Below, piece by piece: positions 34,977-41,839 of a stretch of DNA of 64,000 bases; position 1 is the first letter of the stretch, and each line of letters opens with the position of its first letter. The notes beneath the pieces were generated by a model. It was not told the origin of the DNA and did no database searches. It saw nothing but the letters and a program-made list of their open reading frames with translations. The position numbers and the translations under genes were made by a program. The DNA lies in contig NZ_CP107918.1 of the NCBI RefSeq assembly GCF_036014195.1, forward strand, positions 7,254,001 through 7,318,000, written 5' to 3'. The stretch is from Streptomyces sp. NBC_00442 (lineage in GTDB: Bacteria > Actinomycetota > Actinomycetes > Streptomycetales > Streptomycetaceae).

Positions 34977-36139
34977 TCCGCCGCCTGCTCCCCGCCACCG
35001 AGCGGGCCCGCCTGACCGCCCTGTACGGCCTGCTTCTGCTGCTCGCCGGCTGCGTCCTGGTGGCCGTGATCTACGTGTTCGTCCAGTACGGTCTGGACAA
35101 CCGGATCGGCAGCGCGTTCACGGGAGTGGTGCCAGGGGGCCGGAGTTCGGCGTCGCCCGTCGCGCCGCCGCCCGCCGACCTGGTGCCGTCCGAGCGGGCG
35201 GGCAAGTACGCGAGGACCCAGGTCGTCCAGGTCGTCGCGGCCACCACGCTCAACCGGCTGCTGACCGTGTCCGGCATCGCCCTCGCCGTCTTCGCCGTAC
35301 TCTCGCTGTTCCTGGCCTGGTGGATGGCGGGCCGGGTGCTGCGTCCGGTCGGCCTCATCACCGCCACCGCGCGCAAGCTCTCCGGCGAGAACCTCCATCA
35401 GCGCATCGACCTCAAGGGTCCTCCGGGAGAGCTGAAACAACTCGCCGACACCTTCGATCAGATGCTGGGCCGGATCGAGCAACTCGTGGGTGCGCAACGC
35501 CGATTCGCGGCGAACGCGGCACACGAACTGCGCACACCGCTCGCCGTGCAGCGTGCCGCCGCCGAGATCGGCCTCGTCGACCCGGATCCCGAACGGATCC
35601 GGTGGATCCGCGACGAACTCCTCCAAGTGGCCGACTCCAGCGAGCACTTGATCGAGTCGCTCCTCCTGCTCGCCGCATCCGACCAGGGTCTCGAACATCG
35701 TGAACCGGTCGCGCTCGACGAGAGCGTCAGCGCCGTCGCCGACGAACACCGTGCCGAGGCGAGCGAGCGGGGCATCGCCGTCACGACGGCCCTGGAGCCC
35801 GTGAGGGTGGCGGGCGACCCGGTGCTGCTCACGCATCTGATCCGCAACCTGATCGGCAACGCGCTCCGCTACAACCACCGGGGCGGAACCCTCCACATCA
35901 CCCTCGCCCGAGCCGACCGTACGCTCCGCGTCACCAACACCGGCCCCGCCGTGCCGCCCGACGCGGTGGCGGACCTCTTCGAACCGTTCCGCCGCCTCAA
36001 CGAGCGCAGGCACGCACCCGGCGAGGGAGCCGGACTGGGGCTCGCGCTCGTCGCGTCCATCGCGCGGGCCCACGGCGGCGGGGCCACGGCCGAGGCGAAC
36101 CCGGGCGGCGGTCTCACGGTGACCGTACGTCTGCCCTGA
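34973..36139 (+). CDS. Membrane sensor histidine kinase
   Basis: A 388-residue kinase with two membrane helices (about 16-38 and 98-120) around a short outside loop of 55-60 residues, a HAMP linker (RVLRPVGLITATARKLSGEN), a HisKA domain with AANAAHELRTPLA, and a HATPase domain with RNLIGNALRYN and GAGLGLALV. The GTG start overlaps the response regulator stop as GTGA. The loop is too short for a large ligand-binding domain, so it probably senses membrane or envelope perturbation, or signals through the divergent efflux system (lipoprotein/adaptor), as in Bce-type modules. Confidence 0.93.
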   Translation: MIRRLLPATERARLTALYGLLLLLAGCVLVAVIYVFVQYGLDNRIGSAFTGVVPGGRSSASPVAPPPADLVPSERAGKYARTQVVQVVAATTLNRLLTVSGIALAVFAVLSLFLAWWMAGRVLRPVGLITATARKLSGENLHQRIDLKGPPGELKQLADTFDQMLGRIEQLVGAQRRFAANAAHELRTPLAVQRAAAEIGLVDPDPERIRWIRDELLQVADSSEHLIESLLLLAASDQGLEHREPVALDESVSAVADEHRAEASERGIAVTTALEPVRVAGDPVLLTHLIRNLIGNALRYNHRGGTLHITLARADRTLRVTNTGPAVPPDAVADLFEPFRRLNERRHAPGEGAGLGLALVASIARAHGGGATAEANPGGGLTVTVRLP

Positions 36140-36168
36140 CCCGCGCCGGCCGTGTTCGCGCGGCCCCG

Positions 36169-36615
36169 TCAGGGGTGCATGCGCGCCCCCTTGAGGATCT
36201 TGTCGACCGCGTTGCGCGGCCCGTAGACGGCGAGCCCGACCAGATCCAGGTCCGCGCCGGGGACGGCGCGGACCGCCGCCCGGTTGTCCGCGTCGTTGCC
36301 GGTGCGGAACATGTCGCTCGTGAACACCGCACGGGGAACGTCACGGCTCAGGGCCCGGGTGTGGGCCGCCCGCAGCACCTCCTTGCCCCCCTCGAAGACG
36401 AGGACCGGCTGGCGGAACAGCGGCAGATAGGGGGTACCGTCCGCATCGGCGTACGGCTCGCCGATCGTCTCGGGCAGCCGCGTGCCGAGGCCGCTGACCA
36501 GGAAGGCCGTCACGTTGAGGCGCTGCCATGTCTCCAGGTCGTCGCGGAGCAGCACCGCGATCTTGGTGTCGAAACGTACGGGCGGGCTGTCCGGTGTCAT
36601 GGAGTCCGATGTCAT
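36169..36615 (-). CDS. DUF2000 family protein
   Basis: A 148-residue member of the DUF2000 family (FDTKIAVLLRDDLETWQRLN, VTAFLVSGLG, YLPLFRQPVLVF, RAVFTSDMF, DLVGLAVYGPRNAVDKILKG). The family is a small alpha/beta fold of unknown function, often next to an AraC regulator, as here. Two ATGs (36615 and 36600) are possible and neither has a clear ribosome-binding site, so it may be translated from a leaderless message. It is divergent from the AraC gene, 49 bp apart, and convergent with the kinase gene. Confidence 0.85.
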   Translation of the reverse strand: MTSDSMTPDSPPVRFDTKIAVLLRDDLETWQRLNVTAFLVSGLGTRLPETIGEPYADADGTPYLPLFRQPVLVFEGGKEVLRAAHTRALSRDVPRAVFTSDMFRTGNDADNRAAVRAVPGADLDLVGLAVYGPRNAVDKILKGARMHP

Positions 36616-36664
36616 GGACTGAGACTGCCGAACCGGCGAGGTCCGCGTCTTGTACGTTCTTTGC

Positions 36665-37465
36665 ATGACGGCAGGACAGGAGATCTCCGCTTGGCGCCCC
36701 CGGGTCGCGGGGGTCGTGGAGGTCTTCCACGCCCGGTTCACCGAGCACTCCTACCCCATGCACGTCCACGACAGCTGGACGCTGCTGATCGTCGACGACG
36801 GCGCCGTCCGCTACGACCTGGACCGCCACGAACACGGCACTCCGGGGGACGCCGTGACCCTGCTGCCTCCCGACGTTCCGCACAACGGGTCCCCGGCGAC
36901 CGTCCACGGCTTCCGCAAGCGCGTGGTCTATCTGGAGCGCACCCAGCTCGACGACAGTCTCATCGCCCCGGCGGTCGACGGCCCCGATGTGGTGGACGCC
37001 GTACTGCGGCGCAGGGTCGGGCAGTTGCACACGGCCCTCGCACACCGGGGCGAGGAACTGGAGGCCGAGAGCAGACTCGCGCTCATCGCCGAGCGGCTGC
37101 GGGGCCATCTGAGTCCCCGGTTGGTGACCGGCCCGCGGCCGCAGGGCCGCTCCCTCGCGCGGCGGCTGCGCGAGCTCCTCGACGCCCGCGTCGTCGAGGG
37201 GGTGGGCCTTGAGGAGGCCGCCCGGCTGGTGCACGCGCACCCCACGCATCTGGTGCGCGCCTTCACCGCGGAGTTCGGCATCGCGCCGCACCAGTACCTG
37301 ACATCGCTCCGGGTCGACAGGGCCCGCGGGCTGCTGCTCGACGGGCGGGCGCCCGGAGACGTGGCTCGGGCGACCGGCTTCTACGACCAGTCCCATCTGA
37401 CCCGCCACTTCAAGCGGGTGGTGGGCACCGCGCCGGGCCGCTACGCCCGCGGCGGACCCGCCTGA
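36665..37465 (+). CDS. AraC-family transcriptional regulator
   Basis: A 266-residue regulator. The N-terminal cupin sensing domain (about 10-105) has HVHDSWTLLIVDDGAVRYDL, DAVTLLPPDVPHNG and KRVVYLER; the C-terminal AraC double helix-turn-helix (about 165-262) has GLEEAARLVHAHPTHLVRAF, TAEFGIAPHQYLTSLRVDRA and ATGFYDQSHLTRHFKRVVG. The closest architecture is the AraC_binding type regulating a divergent DUF2000 gene. Promoters of both would lie in the 49-bp gap and must overlap. Confidence 0.93.
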   Translation: MTAGQEISAWRPRVAGVVEVFHARFTEHSYPMHVHDSWTLLIVDDGAVRYDLDRHEHGTPGDAVTLLPPDVPHNGSPATVHGFRKRVVYLERTQLDDSLIAPAVDGPDVVDAVLRRRVGQLHTALAHRGEELEAESRLALIAERLRGHLSPRLVTGPRPQGRSLARRLRELLDARVVEGVGLEEAARLVHAHPTHLVRAFTAEFGIAPHQYLTSLRVDRARGLLLDGRAPGDVARATGFYDQSHLTRHFKRVVGTAPGRYARGGPA

Positions 37466-37498
37466 CGGATCATCAGGCAGGTCCGACGGACGAGTCCG

Positions 37499-38098
37499 TC
37501 AGGCGAACAGGAACGCCGCCGAGGTGGCCGCGCCGAGTGCGGCGCCCGCGACGGTCTGCATGACGGTGTGGTAGGTCAGGACGACGCGCGACCAGCAGAC
37601 CGCGACGGTGATCGCGTAGGCGAGCAGCCACCACGGGGAGTGGACCACGGCGAGCAGGGCGACGACGGCCGAGGCGACGGCGGAGTCCACCGAGATCTTC
37701 CAGACCGTGTTCACGGCGAGCAGGAAGACGGTCATCACCCACAGGGCGAGCATCGCGGTCAGGATTCCGCTCGGGGCATGGCCGAGCACCATGACGAGCG
37801 AGCCCGCCCCGATCGAGCCGAGGATCACGAAGAAGATCGGCGCCCTCTTGGTGCGGTCCACGACGTGCCGGTCGCCCCAGGTGCCGCGTTTGCGCTCCCA
37901 CTCGATGTAGCCGGCCGGGACGAGGCCCGCGCACAGCGCGCCGAGCAGCCCCCACAGCAGTCCGGTCCACTCGCCGGCCGCCGCCAGGCCGATCCCCAGC
38001 ATCCCCATCAGGAGCACGTTGCGGGGCTGCAGGATGTCGGTGACGGCGCGGGCCGTGGCCGCCGCGCGGTCCTCGGTCCCGGTCAGGGTGTCGCTCAC
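37499..38098 (-). CDS. PAP2-like membrane protein with altered catalytic motif
   Basis: A 199-residue membrane protein with about six hydrophobic segments. The C-terminal part resembles PAP2 lipid phosphatases: WKISVDSAVASAVVALLAVV then SRVVLTYHTVMQTVAGAALG. In active enzymes the first motif reads PSGH or SGHTA; here it is SVDSA, without the catalytic His, so phosphatase activity is doubtful. The second motif (R and H) is kept. The start is GTG at 38098, overlapping the upstream stop as GTGA. It ends the MAB_1171c-type operon and may serve as a lipid-binding or structural partner. Confidence 0.75.
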   Translation of the reverse strand: MSDTLTGTEDRAAATARAVTDILQPRNVLLMGMLGIGLAAAGEWTGLLWGLLGALCAGLVPAGYIEWERKRGTWGDRHVVDRTKRAPIFFVILGSIGAGSLVMVLGHAPSGILTAMLALWVMTVFLLAVNTVWKISVDSAVASAVVALLAVVHSPWWLLAYAITVAVCWSRVVLTYHTVMQTVAGAALGAATSAAFLFA

Positions 38099-39348
38099 GC
38101 GGTCTTCTCCAGGGAGTCCAGGACGCCGCGGGCACGTTCGCCGCCGACGGTCCGGAAGGCGGCGGCCACCCGCACCAGCCGGGCTACTTCGCCGTCCTGG
38201 TCGGTGGCGTGGTTGGTTTCGACGGCGGCGGCGCTGCCCGCAGGTGCCCCGTCGTTCTTGGCGGTGAGCGCCGCCTTGATCCAGTACGCCTCGGCCAGCG
38301 GCCCCGCGTCCCGTGCCTGCGGAACAGCACGTGCGGCGGCCTGCTGGGCCGCGGGCAGCAGCGCGTCCGGCACGTAGTGGCGCAGCTTCTCGACCGCGTC
38401 CGCGATGTCGGCGGCCCAGCGGTCGATCCTCAGGTCGGCGGGAGTGCCGAAGCGGGTCAACTCGCGGACGAGTGAGGCGGGCGGCTCGAAGGGCTGGTCG
38501 GGGAAGGCGGTCATGAGCTCCCGCCACAGCGGATGGAGCCGGGCCTGCGCACGCCACAACCGCACCCGGCGCCAGCCCTTGCTGAACGCGGGCAGGGAGG
38601 CGCCCAGGGCGAAGAACGCGAACAGGACGACCTGCGCGGCCTCGGTGACCTCGTCGAACTGCAGGGCGAAGGCGGGGCTCGGCCGATCGACGACGCTGAC
38701 CCACATGAACAGGGTGCGGCTGACGGTGTAGCCGACGCCGATGAACATCGCGAACGTCATCATGCCGAGCCCGACCCGAAGGTGACGGGCGTCCGCGCCC
38801 GCGGTGGCCAGCGCCCACTGGTAGGCGCAGACGGCGGAGGCGGCCCCCAAGTACAGGTAGAACACGCTCATGTAGAGCGTGGCCCCCCACTGGCCGGCGT
38901 GGTCGGAGACGAAGCGGTCCGAGGCGTACGAGCGGTCGACCACCGTGAAGAAGAGCACGGTCAGCAGGATCAGCGTGGCGACGGAGGCCTTGGCGGCCAC
39001 CTGCTGGATCAGGCGGGCGAACCGGACGTGGCGCGGGATGACCCCGCCCTCCGGGAAGTGGCCGTAGATGGCCACGATGTAGCTGAGGATCGCCAGGATC
39101 GCGATCGTCGCCGTGTAGTGCTTGATCAGCACCGCGAGGTCGACCACGGGGCTGTTGTTGAGCCCGATGCGTACGACCTTCGTCTTGGTCCACAGGGCGA
39201 CGGCGAAGCCGGCGTAGCAGCCCCACAGGGCGCGTCTGCGTTTGTCCTCCTCGTCGCCCCACAGTGCTGCGGGCATCCGCCACAGGGCGACGGCGGTCAT
39301 CAGGCCGGCTATGAGATAGCCGGCAAGGTCCAGCGCGGTCACGGGCAT
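38095..39348 (-). CDS. MAB_1171c-type polytopic membrane protein
   Basis: A 417-residue protein whose first 260 residues have about seven membrane segments (AGYLIAGLMTAVALWRMP, ATIAILAILSYIVAIYGHF, ATLILLTVLFFTVVDRSY), followed by a soluble helical C-terminus (LHPLWRELMTAFPDQPF, RIDRWAADIADAVEKLR). This is the MAB_1171c/DUF6545 design of actinobacteria, called putative transporter although no transport is shown. It is regularly encoded with an XRE regulator and an ImmA/IrrE peptidase, as here. The PAP2-like gene overlaps its stop by 4 nt. The gap to the peptidase gene upstream is 37 bp. Confidence 0.85.
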   Translation of the reverse strand: MPVTALDLAGYLIAGLMTAVALWRMPAALWGDEEDKRRRALWGCYAGFAVALWTKTKVVRIGLNNSPVVDLAVLIKHYTATIAILAILSYIVAIYGHFPEGGVIPRHVRFARLIQQVAAKASVATLILLTVLFFTVVDRSYASDRFVSDHAGQWGATLYMSVFYLYLGAASAVCAYQWALATAGADARHLRVGLGMMTFAMFIGVGYTVSRTLFMWVSVVDRPSPAFALQFDEVTEAAQVVLFAFFALGASLPAFSKGWRRVRLWRAQARLHPLWRELMTAFPDQPFEPPASLVRELTRFGTPADLRIDRWAADIADAVEKLRHYVPDALLPAAQQAAARAVPQARDAGPLAEAYWIKAALTAKNDGAPAGSAAAVETNHATDQDGEVARLVRVAAAFRTVGGERARGVLDSLEKTA

Positions 39349-39385
39349 TCCTCGGGGTCACGAGCGGGGGACGGACGAAGATGGG

Positions 39386-40030
39386 CTACGAGCGGCGGAA
39401 GAACCCGCGGCGCCGGTGGGCCACCGGGCGGGAGAGGGAGTTGGCGAGACGGCCCACCATGTCGTCGCTCGTCACGTCGCGGGCCAGGCGTGGGATGAGG
39501 GACGCGCCGAATTCGGCGATGCGCTCGTCGTGCGTGTCGTACTGGGCCCGCGCCTGGATGGGGCCGCCGGAGCGGAACGCCTCGGTGACGGCGGGGGGCA
39601 GGTCGCCGGCCGCCGTGGTGTCCGGCACCGGGGCCGCGGCCGGATCGGCCCGCCGGTCCGGTTCGTCGGTGGTGAGAACACGCTTGATCAGCGAAGTGTT
39701 GAACACGGGCAGCAGGTGGCGCAGCTGGGCCGCGCTCAGGGTCGTGCCGTGGTCGAACCACTCGTGGCACAGCTCGTGCAGGATCACGTGCTGGGTCTGG
39801 TAGGCCGTCGGACGCCGGCGGTAGAGCACGAAACTGGTGCCGCCCGACTTGAGGCGCAGACCGCAGGCGGCGTTCACGCGGGCCAGACGGTCGGGCAGTT
39901 CGTGCAGCACGATGGTGCGGCCGCGGGCCTCTTCCATGTTGGCGACGAGAGCCGGAATGCTGAACGGGGCCGGGATGGGCAGATCCGCCAGTCCGGCTTC
40001 GCATTCTTTCCGCAGCTCGCGCATGGACAT
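39386..40030 (-). CDS. ImmA/IrrE-family metallopeptidase
   Basis: A 214-residue putative zinc peptidase. The active-site motif is VILHELCHEWFDHG (H-E-x-x-H with a third ligand nearby, about residue 83-96), preceded by GLRLKSGGTSFVLYRRRPTA. ImmA and IrrE proteins cleave a repressor of the XRE type upon stress and so switch on the genes it holds silent. The C-terminal 90 residues are variable. The ATG at 40030 is preferred because GAGG lies 5 bp upstream. The XRE regulator gene lies 81 bp upstream on the same strand and is the natural substrate. The intervening region carries nested inverted repeats. Confidence 0.85.
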   Translation of the reverse strand: MSMRELRKECEAGLADLPIPAPFSIPALVANMEEARGRTIVLHELPDRLARVNAACGLRLKSGGTSFVLYRRRPTAYQTQHVILHELCHEWFDHGTTLSAAQLRHLLPVFNTSLIKRVLTTDEPDRRADPAAAPVPDTTAAGDLPPAVTEAFRSGGPIQARAQYDTHDERIAEFGASLIPRLARDVTSDDMVGRLANSLSRPVAHRRRGFFRRS

Positions 40031-40037
40031 TGAGACC

Positions 40038-40093
40038 TCTTGATCATAGTCACGCGTGTGTGACATGCGGTCTGCGATCCTAGCCAATCAAGA
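40038..40093. promoter_or_regulatory. Nested inverted repeats before the peptidase gene
   Basis: GTCAC-N6-GTGAC (40049-40064, N6 is GCGTGT) lies inside a wider inverted repeat TCTTGAT (40038-40044) / ATCAAGA (40087-40093). It sits in the 81 bp between the XRE gene stop and the peptidase start, so the peptidase probably has its own promoter and operator. The GTCAC palindrome resembles Crp-type half-sites but is inverted relative to TGTGA. Confidence 0.5.
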
Positions 40094-40111
40094 TGAACGC
40101 ACTGCGGCCTG

Positions 40112-40579
40112 CTACCCGGCCTGTCCGCCAGGGGTGGCTTCGCGCCCGTTGTCCCGCCCGTCCTTGCTGTCCTTGTTGTCCTCAAGGAGGGAAAGGACGA
40201 ACTGGAGGAGTTCCGGGTCGAGTCCGTCGTCGTCGATGCCCCGGCCCGCCAGACCGCTGATTTCCCCGGTCCGTCGCTTCGCGAGGAACTGAAGGCCCGA
40301 GACGACGTCGTCGACGACCTCGGACTCGTCCTTGAAGAAGCGCCAGTCGACGCCGAAGCCGAGCCCGAGCGCCTTGAGGATCTCCTCCGAGGGGTTGGTG
40401 ACCTTGCCGGCGAGGATGTTGGAGAAGTAGCTGTGGGAGAGGGAGCCCCCGCGCTCCTTGACGAGATCGGCGAAGACCCGGCCGGACATCTTCTCCCCGG
40501 GGAAGGTCTTTTCCACCATGTACTCGACCTTCTGCCGCAAGGTCCTCAGCTCGGGAGTGCGCTCTTCGCCGTTGTCCAT
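40112..40579 (-). CDS. XRE-family helix-turn-helix regulator
   Basis: A 155-residue regulator. The helix-turn-helix is of the XRE type in the first 85 residues (RTLRQKVEYMVEKTFPGEKM, SGRVFADLVKERGGSLSHSY with FSNILAGKVTNPSEEILKAL, the usual S-x-S-x-x-x-I-x-x-G recognition part). The C-terminal tail is acidic (GIDDDGLDPELLQFVLSLLE, then DNKDSKDGRDNG), a possible cleavage region for the peptidase. The ATG at 40579 has GGGGACC about 5 bp upstream. It heads the peptidase - membrane protein - PAP2 set. Confidence 0.85.
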   Translation of the reverse strand: MDNGEERTPELRTLRQKVEYMVEKTFPGEKMSGRVFADLVKERGGSLSHSYFSNILAGKVTNPSEEILKALGLGFGVDWRFFKDESEVVDDVVSGLQFLAKRRTGEISGLAGRGIDDDGLDPELLQFVLSLLEDNKDSKDGRDNGREATPGGQAG

Positions 40580-40640
40580 CAAGGTCCCCACGTCCACGTC
40601 CGCCGCTCGTGCGCTGTCCGACGAAGCGCGATGTTCGATT

Positions 40641-40676
40641 CGGTCAACGAATTGGTACTTTAACCGAACTTGGTAC
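40641..40676. promoter_or_regulatory. Candidate operator upstream of the XRE gene
   Basis: CGGTCAA (40641-40647) and TTAACCG (40660-40666) form a 6-of-7 inverted repeat. Interleaved with it, TTGGTAC occurs twice in the same direction (40652-40658 and 40670-40676), 18 bp apart. It lies 62-97 bp before the XRE start, where autoregulation would be expected. Confidence 0.5.
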
Positions 40677-40903
40677 ATGAGCCCCGTCGATGGGCGGGCG
40701 GTCGGCCAGGGAAGGCGGGCGACAAACGGGAGCATCTCGCTCCGCGATCGGAACCGCGATCGGAATCGGACTTGCGGAAACACTCTACGTCACTGTTAAC
40801 TCGAAAAAACGCGGACAAGGAGCCACGAGGGGAGTTCCTTGCTCGAGTGGCTGCCGCGCCCTGCGCGCCTCATGAGCGCAGGACGCACGGCCACGGCTGG
40901 CAG

Positions 40904-40943
40904 GTGTAGCCCTTCGCGACGGGGGACGCGCGAAGGGCTACAC
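40904..40943. terminator. 15-bp perfect hairpin
   Basis: GTGTAGCCCTTCGCG (40904-40918) pairs with CGCGAAGGGCTACAC (40929-40943) across a 10-nt loop. It is 154 bp past the stop of the DUF2165 gene on the minus strand and could also end a short plus-strand transcript that starts divergent to the XRE gene. Confidence 0.6.
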
Positions 40944-41096
40944 ATGCATTATGCACCTTGTCTGCGTGGTCCGGCGACCGACTTCGTCGACGAGTCGGCC
41001 GGGTCCGTCCGGCCTCCAGTGGAATTCGACCACTCGTGGCGCGGCGGTGCGAGCGTGGCAGCCGCGACTTGGCCGGGAAGTGCCGTTCTCGTGCCC

Positions 41097-41672
41097 TCAA
41101 TCTCCCTGTTTCGCCGACGAGTTGGCGCCCGGTACATGGACGAGCACGAGAACGATGCCCGCCACCGTGACATTGCGGGTGGCCGCATCGAGGCCGTTCC
41201 AGGACTTGGACTGCCACATCGCGAACCACTCGCCGCCCACTGCCAGGAAACCCGCCCCGAACAACAGCAGCACCATCAGCAGCCCCGCGCTGCTCAGCCA
41301 CCGGGCCCGGTCGAACCCGGCCCGGCCGCGCAGCCCGGCCACCCACGCGGCCGTCCCCGCCACAAGGACCAGGGCCGCCACCGTCTCCCAGGCGATGATC
41401 AGGACGTACGCGATGTCCTGCAGCGTGTGCGAGGTGATGGCCCGCCACATCAGATCCGGGTCCTTGAACGTCGTGTCCATCGCCAGGACATGACGGACGA
41501 ACTGTCGGTTGGTGTCGAAGTCCGTCATGTTGCCGAAGGCGACGAGCGCCATGTACAGCGCGACGGTCGCGGTGAGCAGCGCCGTGGCGAGCGGCAGCGC
41601 GGGCAGCCGGCCCGCGCTCTCGTGCCGTGTGCCGGCCGCCCCGCGCGCGCCGAACGTGAACCTGGACGTCAT
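41097..41672 (-). CDS. DUF2165 small integral membrane protein
   Basis: A 191-residue membrane protein of the DUF2165 family with about four hydrophobic helices (LATALLTATVALYMALVAFG, DIAYVLIIAWETVAALVLVA, AGLLMVLLLFGAGFLAVGGE, NVTVAGIVLVLVHV). The conserved loop FGNMTDFDTNRQFVRHVLAM matches the family. Its function is unknown. Its N-terminus TSRFTFGARGAAGTRHES is variable. The ATG at 41672 has GGGAG 7 bp upstream. It stands between the XRE region and the carboxypeptidase gene on the same strand. Confidence 0.88.
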   Translation of the reverse strand: MTSRFTFGARGAAGTRHESAGRLPALPLATALLTATVALYMALVAFGNMTDFDTNRQFVRHVLAMDTTFKDPDLMWRAITSHTLQDIAYVLIIAWETVAALVLVAGTAAWVAGLRGRAGFDRARWLSSAGLLMVLLLFGAGFLAVGGEWFAMWQSKSWNGLDAATRNVTVAGIVLVLVHVPGANSSAKQGD

Positions 41673-41839
41673 CGCGGACTCCCTTGTCGGACGGACCGGG
41701 TCGGTTTCCCGGTGCCGGACACGCACCCGGTACGCGCACCCGCCGTTCAGCATGCCCACCATGGTGGCGGCCACCACTGACAACCGACCCGGCCGGTGCC
41801 GATCCGCCCCGCCAGTCCTGAGACGACGTCACTCCCGGG

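Larger units (their letters stand above)
40580..41096. other. Gap between XRE gene and DUF2165 gene
   Basis: This 517-bp gap holds the XRE operator region, an exact 12-bp tandem-like repeat (CGCGATCGGAAC, CGCGATCGGAAT at 40743-40766), and a 15-bp hairpin at 40904-40943. A short plus-strand frame, from GTG near 40847 to the stop at 40907 (VAAAPCAPHERRTHGHGWQV), is preceded by GAGGGGAG and lies immediately before the hairpin. It is too short for me to call as a gene. The remaining 150 bp (40944-41096) shows nothing recognisable. Confidence 0.35.

Noticed and set aside
37499..38098. Active PAP2 phosphatase
   Set aside because: The first catalytic motif lacks its histidine, so the entry is named PAP2-like only.
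40670..40909. 79-residue plus-strand frame divergent from the XRE gene
   Set aside because: It would start at a TTG inside the operator, codon use is poor, and only its last 20 codons look plausible; listed under the gap instead.
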